Part shown: piece after piece, positions 42,999 to 54,427 of the stretch
Layout of the letters: each line of letters opens with the position of its first letter
Numbering within the stretch: position 1 is the first letter of the stretch
Source of the DNA: Chiua virens
Lineage: Eukaryota; Basidiomycota; Agaricomycetes; Boletales; Boletaceae
Assembly: GCA_019787685.1 (NCBI GenBank)
Contig: JAHNUO010000039.1
Span: 1 to 64,000, forward strand
DNA: 64,000 bases
Direction of reading: 5' to 3'
Notes under the pieces: generated by a model
Database searches by the model: none
What the model was told of the DNA's origin: nothing
What the model saw: only the letters and a program-made list of their open reading frames with translations
Position numbers and translations under genes: made by a program

Positions 42999-43244
42999 AT
43001 GTCTTGGGAACTCGTCGCAATCGCACTTATCATCTCCTGCACCCTTACCACATACTTCTTCGGCTACATCGCATTCTACCTTACAAACAAGGTACAAGAA
43101 TCGCAAAGACCGATTTATGTCTCTATCAAACGACGAGACTATCCCTTCGCAGTCACATTCGGTCTCTTCTCACCCTACGAAGAATATGGTACAGCAACCG
43201 CTAACGCTTGGGGAGCACCAGAACCAACAGCAGACGCTTGGTAA
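42999..43244 (+). CDS. Small membrane protein ORF ahead of gag
   Basis: ATG 42999 is the first ATG after the predicted RNA start, 908 bases upstream. It opens an 81-codon frame. Residues 5-30 form one hydrophobic segment (VAIALIISCTLTTYFFGYIAFYL by composition). A basic patch SIKRRDYP and a Trp/Ala/Pro tail follow. The stop lies 14 bases before the gag ATG, so gag probably needs leaky scanning or reinitiation. I know of no standard chromovirus gene here. It could be an element-specific accessory protein. Confidence 0.5.
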   Translation: MSWELVAIALIISCTLTTYFFGYIAFYLTNKVQESQRPIYVSIKRRDYPFAVTFGLFSPYEEYGTATANAWGAPEPTADAW

Positions 43245-43258
43245 ACAAATAAATAAAC

Positions 43259-44440
43259 ATGGATTACCACACTGCACTCGGAGTCTTAAATGACACTTCT
43301 CGCACAAACGGAGATCAGCTCCAAGCCGCATTCATCCTCGTTGCAGAACAAGCCACACTCATCGGCGCCCTAGAAGGGCAACTCAATGCCTTACCAGTAA
43401 TACCACAAGCAGCAGCTTCTTCCTCAAAAGTTGAAATCTTCACAGACCCAGGGTCATATGACGGAGAAATGGCCAAATTCGAAGAATGGTGGGCCAAAAT
43501 GAAAGGATGGCTCGAAGTAAACAATCTCGCCATTCCCAAGGGCTCATACAGGGCCGTACAAGCCATACTCTCACGGCTAAAAGGAAAGAAAGCAGTGCAA
43601 TTCGCAGAAACGCGCTTAGCAAAAGGCTCCGCTCTCACATGGGCAACATTAGTACAGGACATCAAAGGGATGTTCCAACAAAACAACAAGGTTGATTGGG
43701 CTAGATCCCAATTAGAAAATCTCAAACAAGGAACGATGAGAGTAGAGGACTATATCGTCCAATGGGAGGCTCTGTGGCTACAAGCGCACATTGATCCTTC
43801 CCATGCGATAAGACTCCTTGAGGCAAACACTGCCCACTCCATCATATACCAAATCTTCCGTGACGGGCACAGGGTAGACCCCTTCCATCCAATGTACATG
43901 GACCCTAGTCACAAAGAATATGAACCTGACCGTGACCACGCAGTCATCACTTACCTTTCCTGGATCCAAACAGCGGGAAATGCCATGGAAGCACTTAATT
44001 ACGTGCGACCAGACCGCTATAAAAAGTATAAGGATCCCAACGCTATGGACATTGGCCAAGCCACTTATGCCGAAAGGGACGAAGATGGCTGGTTCACAGG
44101 AAAAGAAGTTAGAGCAATTGGTCAAAAGAAGACCAACAATAACAAATGCTACAACTGCGGCGGTGCAGGTCACAGAACCAATGAATGCACCAAAACCAAA
44201 AACCAGTGCACGGAGTGCAAGTGGTACGGCAGATCTCATAAGATGCAATGTTCGTGCAAAGTCCGCTTGACAAACAAGGAAGAGAAGAAGACCATATCTT
44301 CTACCTCCACCACTTCCCCATCTGTACCAGCTAAAGACCCCTTTGCCGCCATCCGAGGGATGTCCCCTGAGGAAGTACAAGCATACTACTTCGATATGTA
44401 TGAAAACAAAAACGGAAAGGGAAAAGGCAAGGCGAACTGA
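43259..44440 (+). CDS. Gag of family-D element
   Basis: 393 codons from ATG 43259. A Retrotrans_gag core (about residues 75-230) includes FEEWWAKMKGWLEV and LENLKQGTMRVEDYIVQWEAL. A CCHC zinc knuckle (CYNCGGAGHRTNEC) lies near residue 295, followed by a second cysteine cluster (CTECKWYGRSHKMQC). The C-terminus is Lys/Gly-rich. At 44419-44425 GGGAAAA in the gag frame fits a -1 slippery heptamer; the pol frame is open across this point. Intact. Confidence 0.93.
   Translation: MDYHTALGVLNDTSRTNGDQLQAAFILVAEQATLIGALEGQLNALPVIPQAAASSSKVEIFTDPGSYDGEMAKFEEWWAKMKGWLEVNNLAIPKGSYRAVQAILSRLKGKKAVQFAETRLAKGSALTWATLVQDIKGMFQQNNKVDWARSQLENLKQGTMRVEDYIVQWEALWLQAHIDPSHAIRLLEANTAHSIIYQIFRDGHRVDPFHPMYMDPSHKEYEPDRDHAVITYLSWIQTAGNAMEALNYVRPDRYKKYKDPNAMDIGQATYAERDEDGWFTGKEVRAIGQKKTNNNKCYNCGGAGHRTNECTKTKNQCTECKWYGRSHKMQCSCKVRLTNKEEKKTISSTSTTSPSVPAKDPFAAIRGMSPEEVQAYYFDMYENKNGKGKGKAN
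44419..44425 (+). promoter_or_regulatory. Candidate -1 ribosomal frameshift site (gag-pol)
   Basis: G GGA AAA in the gag frame, 12 bases before the gag TGA. The -1 frame is open from 44401 through the gag stop into the protease. Downstream pairing was not assessed. Confidence 0.5.
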
Positions 44441-47400
44441 GTAAACTGGGATCTCACGTTTGCACCACCCTACCAAAAGAATATGAAAACACTGTTTCTC
44501 TAAAGTTTGATTTCAAATACTCCGAAATACCTCCCCGGCAAGAGGATAAACTACCTAAATCACCAAAAACAACAGAAAACGAAAGCGTTGACAGCGTCTC
44601 TGAGGAGTGTGGTGGACACGATAGTTCCGTGCTTAATTCTGTCTCAAAACAAATCCCCGATGGGTCTTTCATTAGATCTACATCGGTAGAAAAAGAAATA
44701 TTACTACCAATTTTGGTATCCCCAGTAAACCAAATTGGCTATGTTGGAGCAAGAGCATTATTAGATAGCGGAGCTAATGCAATCTTCATACACGAGGATT
44801 ACGTCGCTAAGCACAAACTCCCTACACATGCACTTCCTTACCCTATCCAAGTATTCAACGTGGATGGCACTAAGAACCAAGCAGGCTCAATAACTCACGC
44901 CACACAAATCCTGATCAATTACAAAGGTCACAGGGAAATAGTGGATGCCGAAATTACCAACCTTGGAAAGAACAATCTTATCCTTGGATTCACATGGTTA
45001 AAGCACCACAATCCCCACATAGACTGGTCGACTGGAAACGTAACAATGAGAAGATGCCCAGAGTCATGTCATTCCCAAGATGAAGACAACTTCTTGGATT
45101 CCATTATTGCAGAAGAACTCAAATATGCAAACTCTATCGCGGAATCTCGTATTTTTACTGCAAACATGGAAACTCCACCTTCTCCTCCTAAGGAAGCACT
45201 CTTGAAGAGATGGTCCCATGAGAATATTTGAAATATGCTAAAGTATTTGGAAAGACGGAATCCGAAAGGATACCATTACGCAAACCATGGGATCACAGCA
45301 TTGACCTAAAAGAGTCTTTCGTTCCTAAGAAGGGTCACTTAATACCCCTCTCTGTCACTGAACAAGAGGAGGTTTCTGCATTTATTGATGACCAATTAAA
45401 GAAAGGTTACATCAGACCCTCTAAGTCCGAACAAACATCTCCGGTCTTCTTCGTCCCAAAGAAAGATGGAAAGAAGCATATGGTCCAGGATTACTGATAC
45501 CTAAACGAACATACAAGCAAAAATAACTATCCCTTGCCGCTCATTTCGCAGCTTGTGGACAAACTAAAAGACGCTAAACTATTTACCAAAATGGATCTCC
45601 GATGGGGATACAATAACGTACGCATCAAAGAAGGCGACGAATGGAAAGCAGCATTTGTCTGTCACCGCAGTTCTTTCAAACCCATCGTCATGTACTTCGG
45701 ATTATGTAACTCCCCAGCAACGTTTCAAACCATGATGAACAAAATCTTTGCCAATATGAATGGCGTCGTTGTCGTTTACATCGATGACCTTATGATATTC
45801 ACTAACACCAATGATTATGAAACTCATGACAAAATCGTACTCGAAGTGCTTAAACGCCTCGAAGATAACGATCTTTATGTAAAACCAGAAAAATGCTTTT
45901 TCTGTGTAAAAGAAGTGGACTTCCTCGGAATGATCATGGGAACTGATGGGATTAAAATGGACAATGAAAAAACCAAAGCAGTAGCCGAATGGCCAACTCC
46001 TACATCAGTAAAACACATCAGAAGTTTCCTCGGACTTGCCAACTTCTATCGCAGATTCATTAAAGATTATGGAAAAATAGCACGACCTTTACATGACCTT
46101 ACTAAAAAGGATCAGAAATTCGAATGGACCTTCGCTTGTGACGAAGCATTCACATTACTTAAAAAGGCATTTATGACAGCCCCTATCCTAGCTTATCCGG
46201 ATCAGAATGCCAAATATCGCTTGGAATGCGATTCATCAGATTTCGCTACAGGAGCAGTTCTTTCTCTAGAAAAAGAAGGACTTTGGCACCCTGTCGCTTA
46301 TAATAGCCACTCTATGACACCAGAAGAACGGAATTACCCAATAGCCAACAAAGAAATGCTCTCAGTTATCCGCTCTCTTGAACTATGGCGCCACTATCTT
46401 AAGGGTGCAAAATATGAATTTGAAATATGGAATGACCACCAGAACCTTACATGGTTTATGACACGCCAAGACCTTAACCGAAGACAAGCGAGATGGGCTC
46501 AATACCTCTCACGCTTTAACTTCACATGGCACCACAAGGCTGGAGTCACTATGGGAAAAGCAGACGCTCTAAGCAGAAGAGAAGATCACATGATCGGAAT
46601 CGAAGATGATAACAAAGGAATCCTTCTCATGGATCCATCTAAGATCAGATCAGCCATCACTCTCCTATACAACGGCGATCAATTTCTATCTGACGTACAA
46701 CATGAAACTATGAAATTATCACCTAATGCCATGAAACACTTACTATCTATCGGATATAAAGTCGAGGACGCCTTCCTTAGAAAGGGGGATAAGATCTTCA
46801 TTCCCAATCAATTACGAACTAAATGCATCACAATGTTTCATGACACACCCAAAGCCGGACATCCTGGTTACGACAAAACCTTAGAACTTCTCTCACGAAC
46901 CTATATATGGCCTTGAATGAACGAAGAAGTCAAAAATTATGTCTCACACTGTGAAAGATGCGCTCAATTCAAGGGTTCTAATCAGAAAACAGCAGGACTC
47001 CTGCAACCCTTAGAAACACTGTCATTACCATGGGAAGATATCTCAGCAGATTTCATCACAGATCTCCCACTTTCACACTCCTATGATTCCATTCTCACGG
47101 TCGTGGATTGCTTCTCTAAAGAAGTTGAATTCATTCCTTGTCACAAAACGTGTACATCTATGGATCTCGCTAAACTATATCTCTCACACATATGGAAACA
47201 TCACGGTCTTCCTAAAACCATCATATCAGACAGAGGACCACAATTCGCTTCCCAACTTATGAAAGATATATGCTCAGGGTTAAAAATAACACCCAAATTA
47301 AGCACCGCACATCACCCACAAACTGACGGACAATCGGAACGAATGAATAGAGAAGTGCAGCAATATCTTTGCATGTTCTGTGCAGAGAAAGATTATACAT

Positions 47401-48213
47401 GGGTCGATTGGCTCCCTCTCGCACAATTCTCATACAACAGCAAGAAACACACTGCCACTAAATTCTCACCATTCGAAATCACACGTTCCTACGTCCCTAG
47501 GATGGAAATTATGCCACAATCTATGAAAAACCCGGCTGCTCAGAACTACATTACGGATTTCTCCAAAGTTCTAGAACAAACCAAATCAAATATAGATAAA
47601 GCCGTGGAACATATGAAAAACGTTGCAGACAAATCGAGATCAGAACCACCCTCCTACTCCATCGGGGATAAAGTCTGGCTCTTGACAACAAACCTAAAAA
47701 TAAAACAACACCCCAAATTCACAGACAAGTGGATTGGACCCTATGACATAATATCCATGCACGGTCCGAATGCTCTAAAGCTTCGACTCCCACGCACTAT
47801 GAGAATACATCCAGTCGTAAACATTTCTCAGGTCAAGCCTTATAAGGAACATCTACCAGAACAGCCAGTTTACAAACCACGACCTGTCGTAATCGGAGAT
47901 GACCGAGAAGAAGAATTCGAAGCAGACTACATTGTCGATTCCTGAATGAAGGGACGCCGCTTAGAATATCTCATACACTGGAAAGGTTATGATGATGACG
48001 AAAGAACTTGGGAACCACTAAAGAATCTAAAGAATGCTCTGGATCTCATATCTGATTTCCACGAAGCACATCCAGATGCCCCAAGAAAATTAAAAGTCAC
48101 ACAAACCGAATTCAACTCTATGTTTAGAACATATGACGATAAAACAAAAAATGAAGATGAGGATGGTCTCCATCGTCTCAATTATGAAATAGATCATTCA
48201 GAGTCTGATCATC

Positions 48214-48226
48214 AGAAGGGGGATAG
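48214..48226 (+). other. Polypurine tract, family D
   Basis: AGAAGGGGGATAG immediately before the 3' LTR, as in family B. Confidence 0.8.
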
Positions 48227-48657
48227 TGTTACAATATCAACTTTTCCTCACTTCACAACTCCAACGTTCAATCTATTCTAAAGATAAACGCCTCATGTCA
48301 AGGCTGTCCAAAGGATCATATCCGATTGGCTGCCACAATAACACAGCATCCATCACCTCATGCCCTTATCTATTCATTTCCCTTATCACTGACTCATCAC
48401 TGGCAGTGCAAGGCTATGCTCTTATCTATGACTCATATCGATTCACACCTTATTATCCAATAGGATACGCTATGCTTATCTACGTAGTTCATACTCAGAT
48501 TAGAACTCCGATATCCATGTAGTATATAAACCCCATGAATGACAGCCAGAGAGCTCTAACAAAGTTCTCTTGGAGTTTTCGCCTCTTCACTGGACTGAAC
48601 CCCCTCTTCACTACACCACTACAACTTTAACAGTCTAGGTTGTTCTAGGTTGTTTCA
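48227..48657 (+). repeat. 3' LTR, family D
   Basis: 431 bases; three transitions from the 5' LTR, two at CpG positions, followed by TATAT. Confidence 0.95.
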
Positions 48658-48662
48658 TATAT

Positions 48663-49067
48663 CATACTAGAATAGTATACTTACATTGAATACACCAAAA
48701 CCGCATTGAAAATGGTGCAAAATTGAGTGACATACATGCTCGTCATGCTCGTCGGTGGTGGCAGCGTCATGCACGACGTTGTGGTGGCGTGGGAGCACAG
48801 CAGACAGCAATGTCGCGTCATATCAGATGCGGCAGATGGCAGACACATGGTAAAGATAAGTGAGATCGCATGTACAATCTTATCTCATCTGTGGGACCTA
48901 GCTACCCTAAGATCTACTAGGTTACTTTACCCAAGGGACTGCTGAGTGCTGCATATATTGCTGCAGTGCTGCAGGGCTAAAAAATACCGCTAACTAGTAG
49001 GGAAGTAACGTGATGTGATCACTACTAATATGTAACGTTAATGGTGACACACAGGTGATCCACGACT
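48663..49067. other. Spacer upstream of the HNH gene
   Basis: No gene seen. The stretch should contain the promoter of the gene starting at 49068. Confidence 0.35.
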
Positions 49068-50493
49068 ATGGCGACCATCAGGGCATCCGCTCTCCCTACG
49101 CTCACCTCTCCTCAACTCAGTGAACTGCCAGGATGGACCCCCAGGTCCGCCTGCTACCGCGCCTACAACGCGGTCCTACAAGCAGAAGCATATTCTCTGC
49201 AATCCCTAGATGAGGCATGCACTCTCAAACGGGCCAAAGAACGGAGCACCGCTATGAAGGAGGCGGAGAGAAAGCTTGTCACTATCAGAGTCGCTGGATA
49301 CCTTCTATTGGAATTTGAAAGACAATCCGAGTTTTTTGGCTTCACACCTAGCGCGCCACTCAGTGAGTGGCTTATCTCGCCGCATCAGAGCTCTCACAGC
49401 AATCAACACGATGTCATCATCGAAAACGGTACACTAATCTGTGACAATTTTATTCGAGCGTGTGCGTTCAACTGCTTGGTTTCTCCTCCCGAATCGATAC
49501 TCACAGCAGTTTCAAGTTCGAACGTCGACCGTCCAATATCCACTGCCTTCTTCGCACCCTTCCCGTGCTTCCTTCGATACGTTGCAGGATATGATCAAAG
49601 ACGCGATGGAGGCCACTGGCGACAAATTTACTACTTCCAGGAAAAGGGCGCGTCCACTTTGCGTAAATCATTATCTCGTCCCTCATGTATCCTGTTAGGT
49701 GTTGGCGCGTGATGGTTACCGTTGCGTTGTCACAGGCATCTACGATGAGTCATCACTCGCGAAATTTAACAGTGTCGCCGAAGTCCTGATGGCTACCCTC
49801 GAGGTAGCTCACATATTCAATGAATCAACCACGCAAGGCATCGACCCTGCGGTCGACAGGGACAGCGGAGACGACAGGAAGTATGACAAAGTACCGTCTC
49901 ATTGGTAACCACCAAGACCTCATTATACTCACCTATTATTCAGACTTATCATGCTGCTTCTGCCATGGCGATACTGAGGACGTTCGGATTCTCAAAATTC
50001 GCTTCCAAGTTCGAAGTACCAGGAGGCGTCCATGAAGTGTGGAATCTGCTCACGTTAGGCCACGATGTCCATTCTCTGTTCGACCACTTGAAAATGTGGT
50101 TCGAGTATACTGATAAAGTACGTTATTCAAGAACGTATCATCACGCTAGCTGACTACTGGGTGCAGCCACACCGGTACAAAGTCTGTACATCCCACGGGA
50201 AGTACGACAAATATATCCAGCACTTGTTTGCGGGCCACGATCGCCAAGTTGATGGTGCTCCTATGTTTGTGGAGTTCAATTCAGATTACATGCAAGCCCC
50301 ACCACCCGACCCCTTCTTACTCGCTCTTCATGCAACGTGTGCTCGCGTTGCACACATGTCTGGTGCTGCTGAAGTTTTTGACCGGGTAGATCGCGATATG
50401 GAAGAATCAAGAGTCCTTGCTTCGGATGGATCCTCTAGTTCTCTTCTTGTTCATCTTCTGTCCCCCTTTTCTGTCATTCCTGGGGTTGCATGA
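49068..50493 (+). CDS. HNH_2-type nuclease-domain protein
   Basis: ATG 49068 starts an N-terminal helical region (CTLKRAKERSTAMKEAERKL). After one or more introns, an exon ends near 49668 (FDTLQDMIKDAMEATGDK). Exon 49699-49891 begins VLARDGYRCVVTGIYD and holds LEVAHIFNEST. Exon 49944-50117 has VWNLLTLGHDVHSLFDHLKMWF. The last exon (50166-50493) ends at TGA. RDGYRCxxTG, AHI and the HEVWNLLTLxxDVHxxFD block are the core of HNH_2 proteins (PF13391-type), a family widely expanded in basidiomycetes with no proven role. The second intron joins cleanly (GTAAAT ... TTAG). I could not find a clean first intron, so the N-terminal model is incomplete or carries a small frameshift. Confidence 0.72.
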
Positions 50494-51446
50494 TAGATTA
50501 CCATATTGCTGGTGTAAATACAGTGATCCACCGGCACTTACGCCATATAAATTTGTCGGAACTCGTGAGGACACTTTTATTGCTAAGCTAGGATATGGTA
50601 CTGTATACTTTGCCTAACGAGCAATTACATTGCGGATCGTGAGTGTTGTAAAGTCGCGATGGATGAAATCAACAATACTGTGTTTATCTCTTGTACCCCT
50701 TCTGTTGCGCCAGAATCAAATAAGAAATCTCACCTGTGATCTTTGCTTAGCCTTACTATCGCCGTGACGCGGCCACTCATGCTTCTACACTAGTACTCCC
50801 ACCGTCGCTTTCATCAGCGTCTGACGTGGACTCCGATCTGGATGCAGAAGGCATTAACAACCCGGATCACTTACAGGTAGAAGATATGTTAGCAGAGTAA
50901 TTGGTTCAGTACCACATTTGTCTCGGGGATCGTTGTCGTTGTCGACTTGGACCACGAGGTTTTCGTGTCCGTCCCTTGACTCGTTAGCACTACCGGGGTA
51001 GCTGAATAGCGTACGGAGTTCCACACCTGCTAAACATTCGGGGAGTGCCGCCCCCAGCCAAGTAATGATTTGTACGCCCTTGATACTGCGGCTTATCATT
51101 TTGGTTTTGTACAACTAGTGTTTACTAAAGTGAATCAGGTCCGGTCTTTTCCCTTTTTATATATAGAAAGACCGGGTCCTTATGAAACCGAACCGAACCG
51201 TCTAGGACCGGCCTGTATTGGTTACGCCAGTCGATGATCCAGCACAAAAAATCCTATACTATCCTATATACGAGTAGTTACAGACGGTATCACCGGGCTA
51301 ACGTCCCGACACCGCAATACAACAAAAAAAAAAGTATCAGAGAACAGGTCAAGGACAGCAGAAAGAAAAGGACAACACGTCGGCGGCAATGACCTGTATG
51401 GAATGACCGACCAGACGAAAAAGAATAACATACACGCGCGCACCGG
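50494..51446. other. Intergenic, no gene assigned
   Basis: Short frames only; a minus-strand 86-codon frame (50854-51114) has no known motif. A hairpin with 9-base arms (CCGGTCTTT at 51141-51149, AAAGACCGG at 51167-51175) may be the 3' terminator or a small repeat relic. Confidence 0.4.
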
Positions 51447-54327
51447 TTACACCCCATCGGAGATGATACTGCCAATGCTCAGCACACTCTTCTTTCCCGC
51501 AACCCCACGTCCGGGATCCTGTTCAAACGGCGCCCGCGACAGTTGTATCACGGGATATCCACCGCCGACAGTGGCAGAGGGCAAGGGCGGGGAGGATGGG
51601 GAGGACGACCCGGTGTTCCCATTTCCAATCCCGCTGGCACCCCCAGAGGCATGTCGCAGAGGCGCGAGATGGATCATTTCTTGTTGTCCATGTGCTTGTC
51701 CGTGTCCACTCGCGTTGGATCCCCACGCGGAGGTAGATACTAGTGGTGTCCCGCTTGCATAGGACGGACCGCCCGAACGGGCCACAGATGCCGACATGTT
51801 GGGTCCTGGCGAAATCGTCCGCCCAGGATGTCCCTGCCTGTGATTGTGGCTCTGCGTATAATAATCACCCGATGACGACGGTCCCTGCACTTGCCCTTGT
51901 GCACTATATTCGTAAGGCGATCCTCCACTTCCTGAAGACGCATACGAGCCTGTGTGTGTCAACGGTGGGGGCGGGGCTACTTGTGAAGGTTGAGCTTGCG
52001 CGTGACTCGACGTACCACTCGAATAATACGCATGAGGATGGGGCGAGGATGACGATGGAGGGGTATCATAATATCCACCGCCTCCTCCGGCGGCAGGCCC
52101 GTTAGGATTGGTATTCACATTGGGGTCCGCGTTTGCACTGACGTCATATCGTGAGTACGAAGGATATGCCGATCCTGGGTATTGAGAGCGCGTTGGGGAC
52201 ATATATTGTCCTTGCTGATGATGAGATGTCGAAGGGTGAGAGTGCGAGCTTGTCGATGACGCATGCGCATAACTCGCGGAGGTCTGTTGTAAATGATTAT
52301 AGCCACCGTGTTGCTGCTGCTGGCCTTCTTGGTATGCTTGCGCGCCCTCATATGGCGCGCTAAACGACGCTCGCTGCTGGTGACCCTGAACCTCGGAATG
52401 GGTCTGGGAATGTGGAGGAACATTGAACGGGGCTCGAGGATGTGCCTGGGAAGACTCGTATTCTTCCCGAGGGTCATACGACCCACGTGGATGGTGATGA
52501 GTATGGTCGAAACCCATCCTCCCACTAGCTGATCCGTTCTCATACCCGCCCCTTGCATTCCCGGCATCATATGTGCCTCTCCCACTTCCACTGCCATTGG
52601 CACTTTCGTAACCGGATCCACTGGTACCCCCAAGAGGACGCTGTGGATCATACGAGGATGTACCTCGAAGACTCGTTTGCTCGTAGTCATAGTTAACTCG
52701 GTCATACATCCCACCTGCACTCGACGAAGACGACGGATAAGAGGCCGCCGATGAGGACAAGGGCTGTGTACTCGTCCTTCGAGACACCGCCCCGGCACCC
52801 GCCGAGGAAACCGAGGTTGAACTGGACGATTTGCTACCAGCAGATATCAGCTGGCTGCCAGCACCGACACTGACACCCCCACCCATAGGCGGATGAGCGT
52901 GGGTGTGCGTATGTGCGTTGTGATGTGAAAGCGCGGTCCCTGAGAGCTCGATCCCACCCGGGGCACTCGCCACACCCAACATTGGATCCAAGGTGGCCGT
53001 CGGCCACGCGGGTAGTCCTGCCAACGTGATCGATGACGTGCCATTGTTATTTCCTGACCCTGGCGTGTGCGGTGAGATGCCATCGTTGCTCCCTGCTGAA
53101 GGAGGGCCTGACACGAGGTGAAGCGAGCCCGTTAATGTGCCATGGCGCGCACGTTTAGCGATAGCAGAGCTGGCGGTGCCATCGGACGCGGGTTGGGACG
53201 TGAGGCATTGTTGAACGTTGGCGTCATCGTCGGCCAGGTCTTGCTCTAATTTACCCGAAGGTGGACCGCCATCAGAGAGTGGCGCAAGTGCTGCAATGGG
53301 ACGCTTGCGGACACGAATGTCTTTCCGAATCCGGATCTTGATGCCTTGGTCAGCGAGGGAACAGGAGAGGGGGGTTGATTCTACGTTTTCAAAGAAAAAC
53401 ACGACGTCGTGTGAAATGCCCCGAAAAAGAAGGGCAGGAAACGAACACGAAGCAAGTCAGACCAGACAACGTCGTCGGGGATAAAGACCACCGACCTTCC
53501 ATGCCTGGAAACTTTTTGGCGGTGTAGACGTAAAACGCAGCCGAATAAATGTATTTGCAATGTCGGACGGTGTTGCTGTGGGAGCAGATGAGATGAAAGG
53601 GTAGAAAGGACGGGTAAACAAACGGACCCGACGACTTCAAAGAGGCTGAGTTTGAGACGGTAGCTGCCCTCGGTACGCACGCTGAGATCGGGGAATACGA
53701 AGAAACCGGCGTCTTCATTGCGATTTTCGGTGTCCTTGAGATGGTATAGGGAAGAAACGACGGAGCCGGTGGTACATCGTGTTTTGCCGTCCTATACGGG
53801 GAAAATGAAACGAGGACGAGTCGGAAAGAAAGAAGACGGACCTTGAGCCAGTGGAGTTCAGTTTCGTCGTCGGGTTTAGCAAGACTGGCAAACATGAAGT
53901 AGTAGGGATTCTGAAGGAAACTGTGGGCATAGTTTGGGTCGGGGTCTTCGGTGTCTGGATTTGCAGGGGAGGGGGGTTGGCGTGTGTGAGGGTCGACGAC
54001 ACGGAGCTGGATGATGGGGGGTGGGTCGATGGGACGACGGTCGGCTGGGTGTGTGTAAGAGGGAGAAATTAGAAAGAAAGAGAAAGACGCACCACCGACG
54101 CCGCACATGCGGGCCTGCTTTGGCTCCTGCCTGACGGTGAGCTCGTATTCTCTGTGGAGATTAAACATGAGTGTGGAAAGGCAAGGAAGGGGTGTTTATC
54201 AGATAGGTGAGACTCTTCAAGGGTTGAGTGTGTGAGAGACATACAATCTATCTCTGTCTGTGTGTGAACGTTCACGTTCGTATGGATACGCAGTTGGAAC
54301 TGTGCCATAGTTTTGGTTGGCGTCCAT
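51447..54327 (-). CDS. Velvet-domain developmental regulator (VosA/VelB type)
   Basis: Exons 54245-54327, 54093-54151, 53842-54044, 53628-53791, 53496-53575 and 51447-53380 join over exactly 841 codons. The velvet domain occupies about residues 28-235: [115 protein letters not shown] and [18 protein letters not shown]. The remaining 600 residues are Ser/Gly/Tyr/His-rich and disordered. Velvet proteins are nuclear, dimerising, DNA-binding factors that coordinate sexual development, spore viability and secondary metabolism. Which subgroup it belongs to needs a phylogeny. ATG 54327 was chosen because it gives the usual short N-terminus and in-frame joining. Confidence 0.95.
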
Positions 54328-54427
54328 CAAAAAGACAAGCACTCAAGCGCTGATCGATTTTCGATTCGACTACGGCCTGCTACAAATCCCACACTGTAAT
54401 GGTCACGTGATATATAAGTACATCCTA

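Larger units (their letters stand above)
44401..48281 (+). pseudogene. Pol of family-D element (protease-RT-RNase H-integrase-chromodomain)
   Basis: Continuous with gag in the -1 frame. Protease: ALLDSGANAIFIH near 44755. Reverse transcriptase: SPVFFVPKKDGK, then KMDLRWGYNNVRI, and VVYIDDLMIF with the catalytic YIDD near 45780. RNase H: ECDSSDFATGAVL, NDHQNLTWF. Integrase: H2C2 zinc finger (HPGYD ... CERCAQFK near 46860-46980), then DDE core (SADFITDLP, ISDRGPQFAS, HHPQTDGQSERMNRE). Chromodomain: LEYLIHWKGYDDDERTWEP near 47965. Damage: a 2-base (AG in GAGA) insertion near 45220 shifts frame, and TGA codons lie at 45495, 46914 and 47943. The final stop lies 55 bases inside the 3' LTR. These enzymes copy element RNA to DNA and insert it; the chromodomain is thought to steer insertion to marked chromatin. 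Confidence 0.95.
41760..48657 (+). mobile_element. Chromodomain Ty3/gypsy LTR retrotransposon, family D
   Basis: 431-base LTRs at 41760-42190 and 48227-48657 differ by three C-T/G-A transitions. TATAT flanks both ends (41755-41759 and 48658-48662). Order inside: ATG-free open frame, small membrane ORF, gag, protease, reverse transcriptase, RNase H, integrase, chromodomain. That order and the chromodomain place it among chromoviruses. Three TGA codons and one 2-base frameshift break pol, so it is recent but inactive. Confidence 0.96.

Noticed and set aside
51141..51175. Hairpin CCGGTCTTT...AAAGACCGG as a miniature transposon
   Set aside because: Arms are short, no target duplication is seen and there is no second copy in the window.
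52115..52798. 227-codon minus frame inside the velvet gene
   Set aside because: Alternative frame of the disordered C-terminal exon; the frame joined to the velvet domain is the real one.
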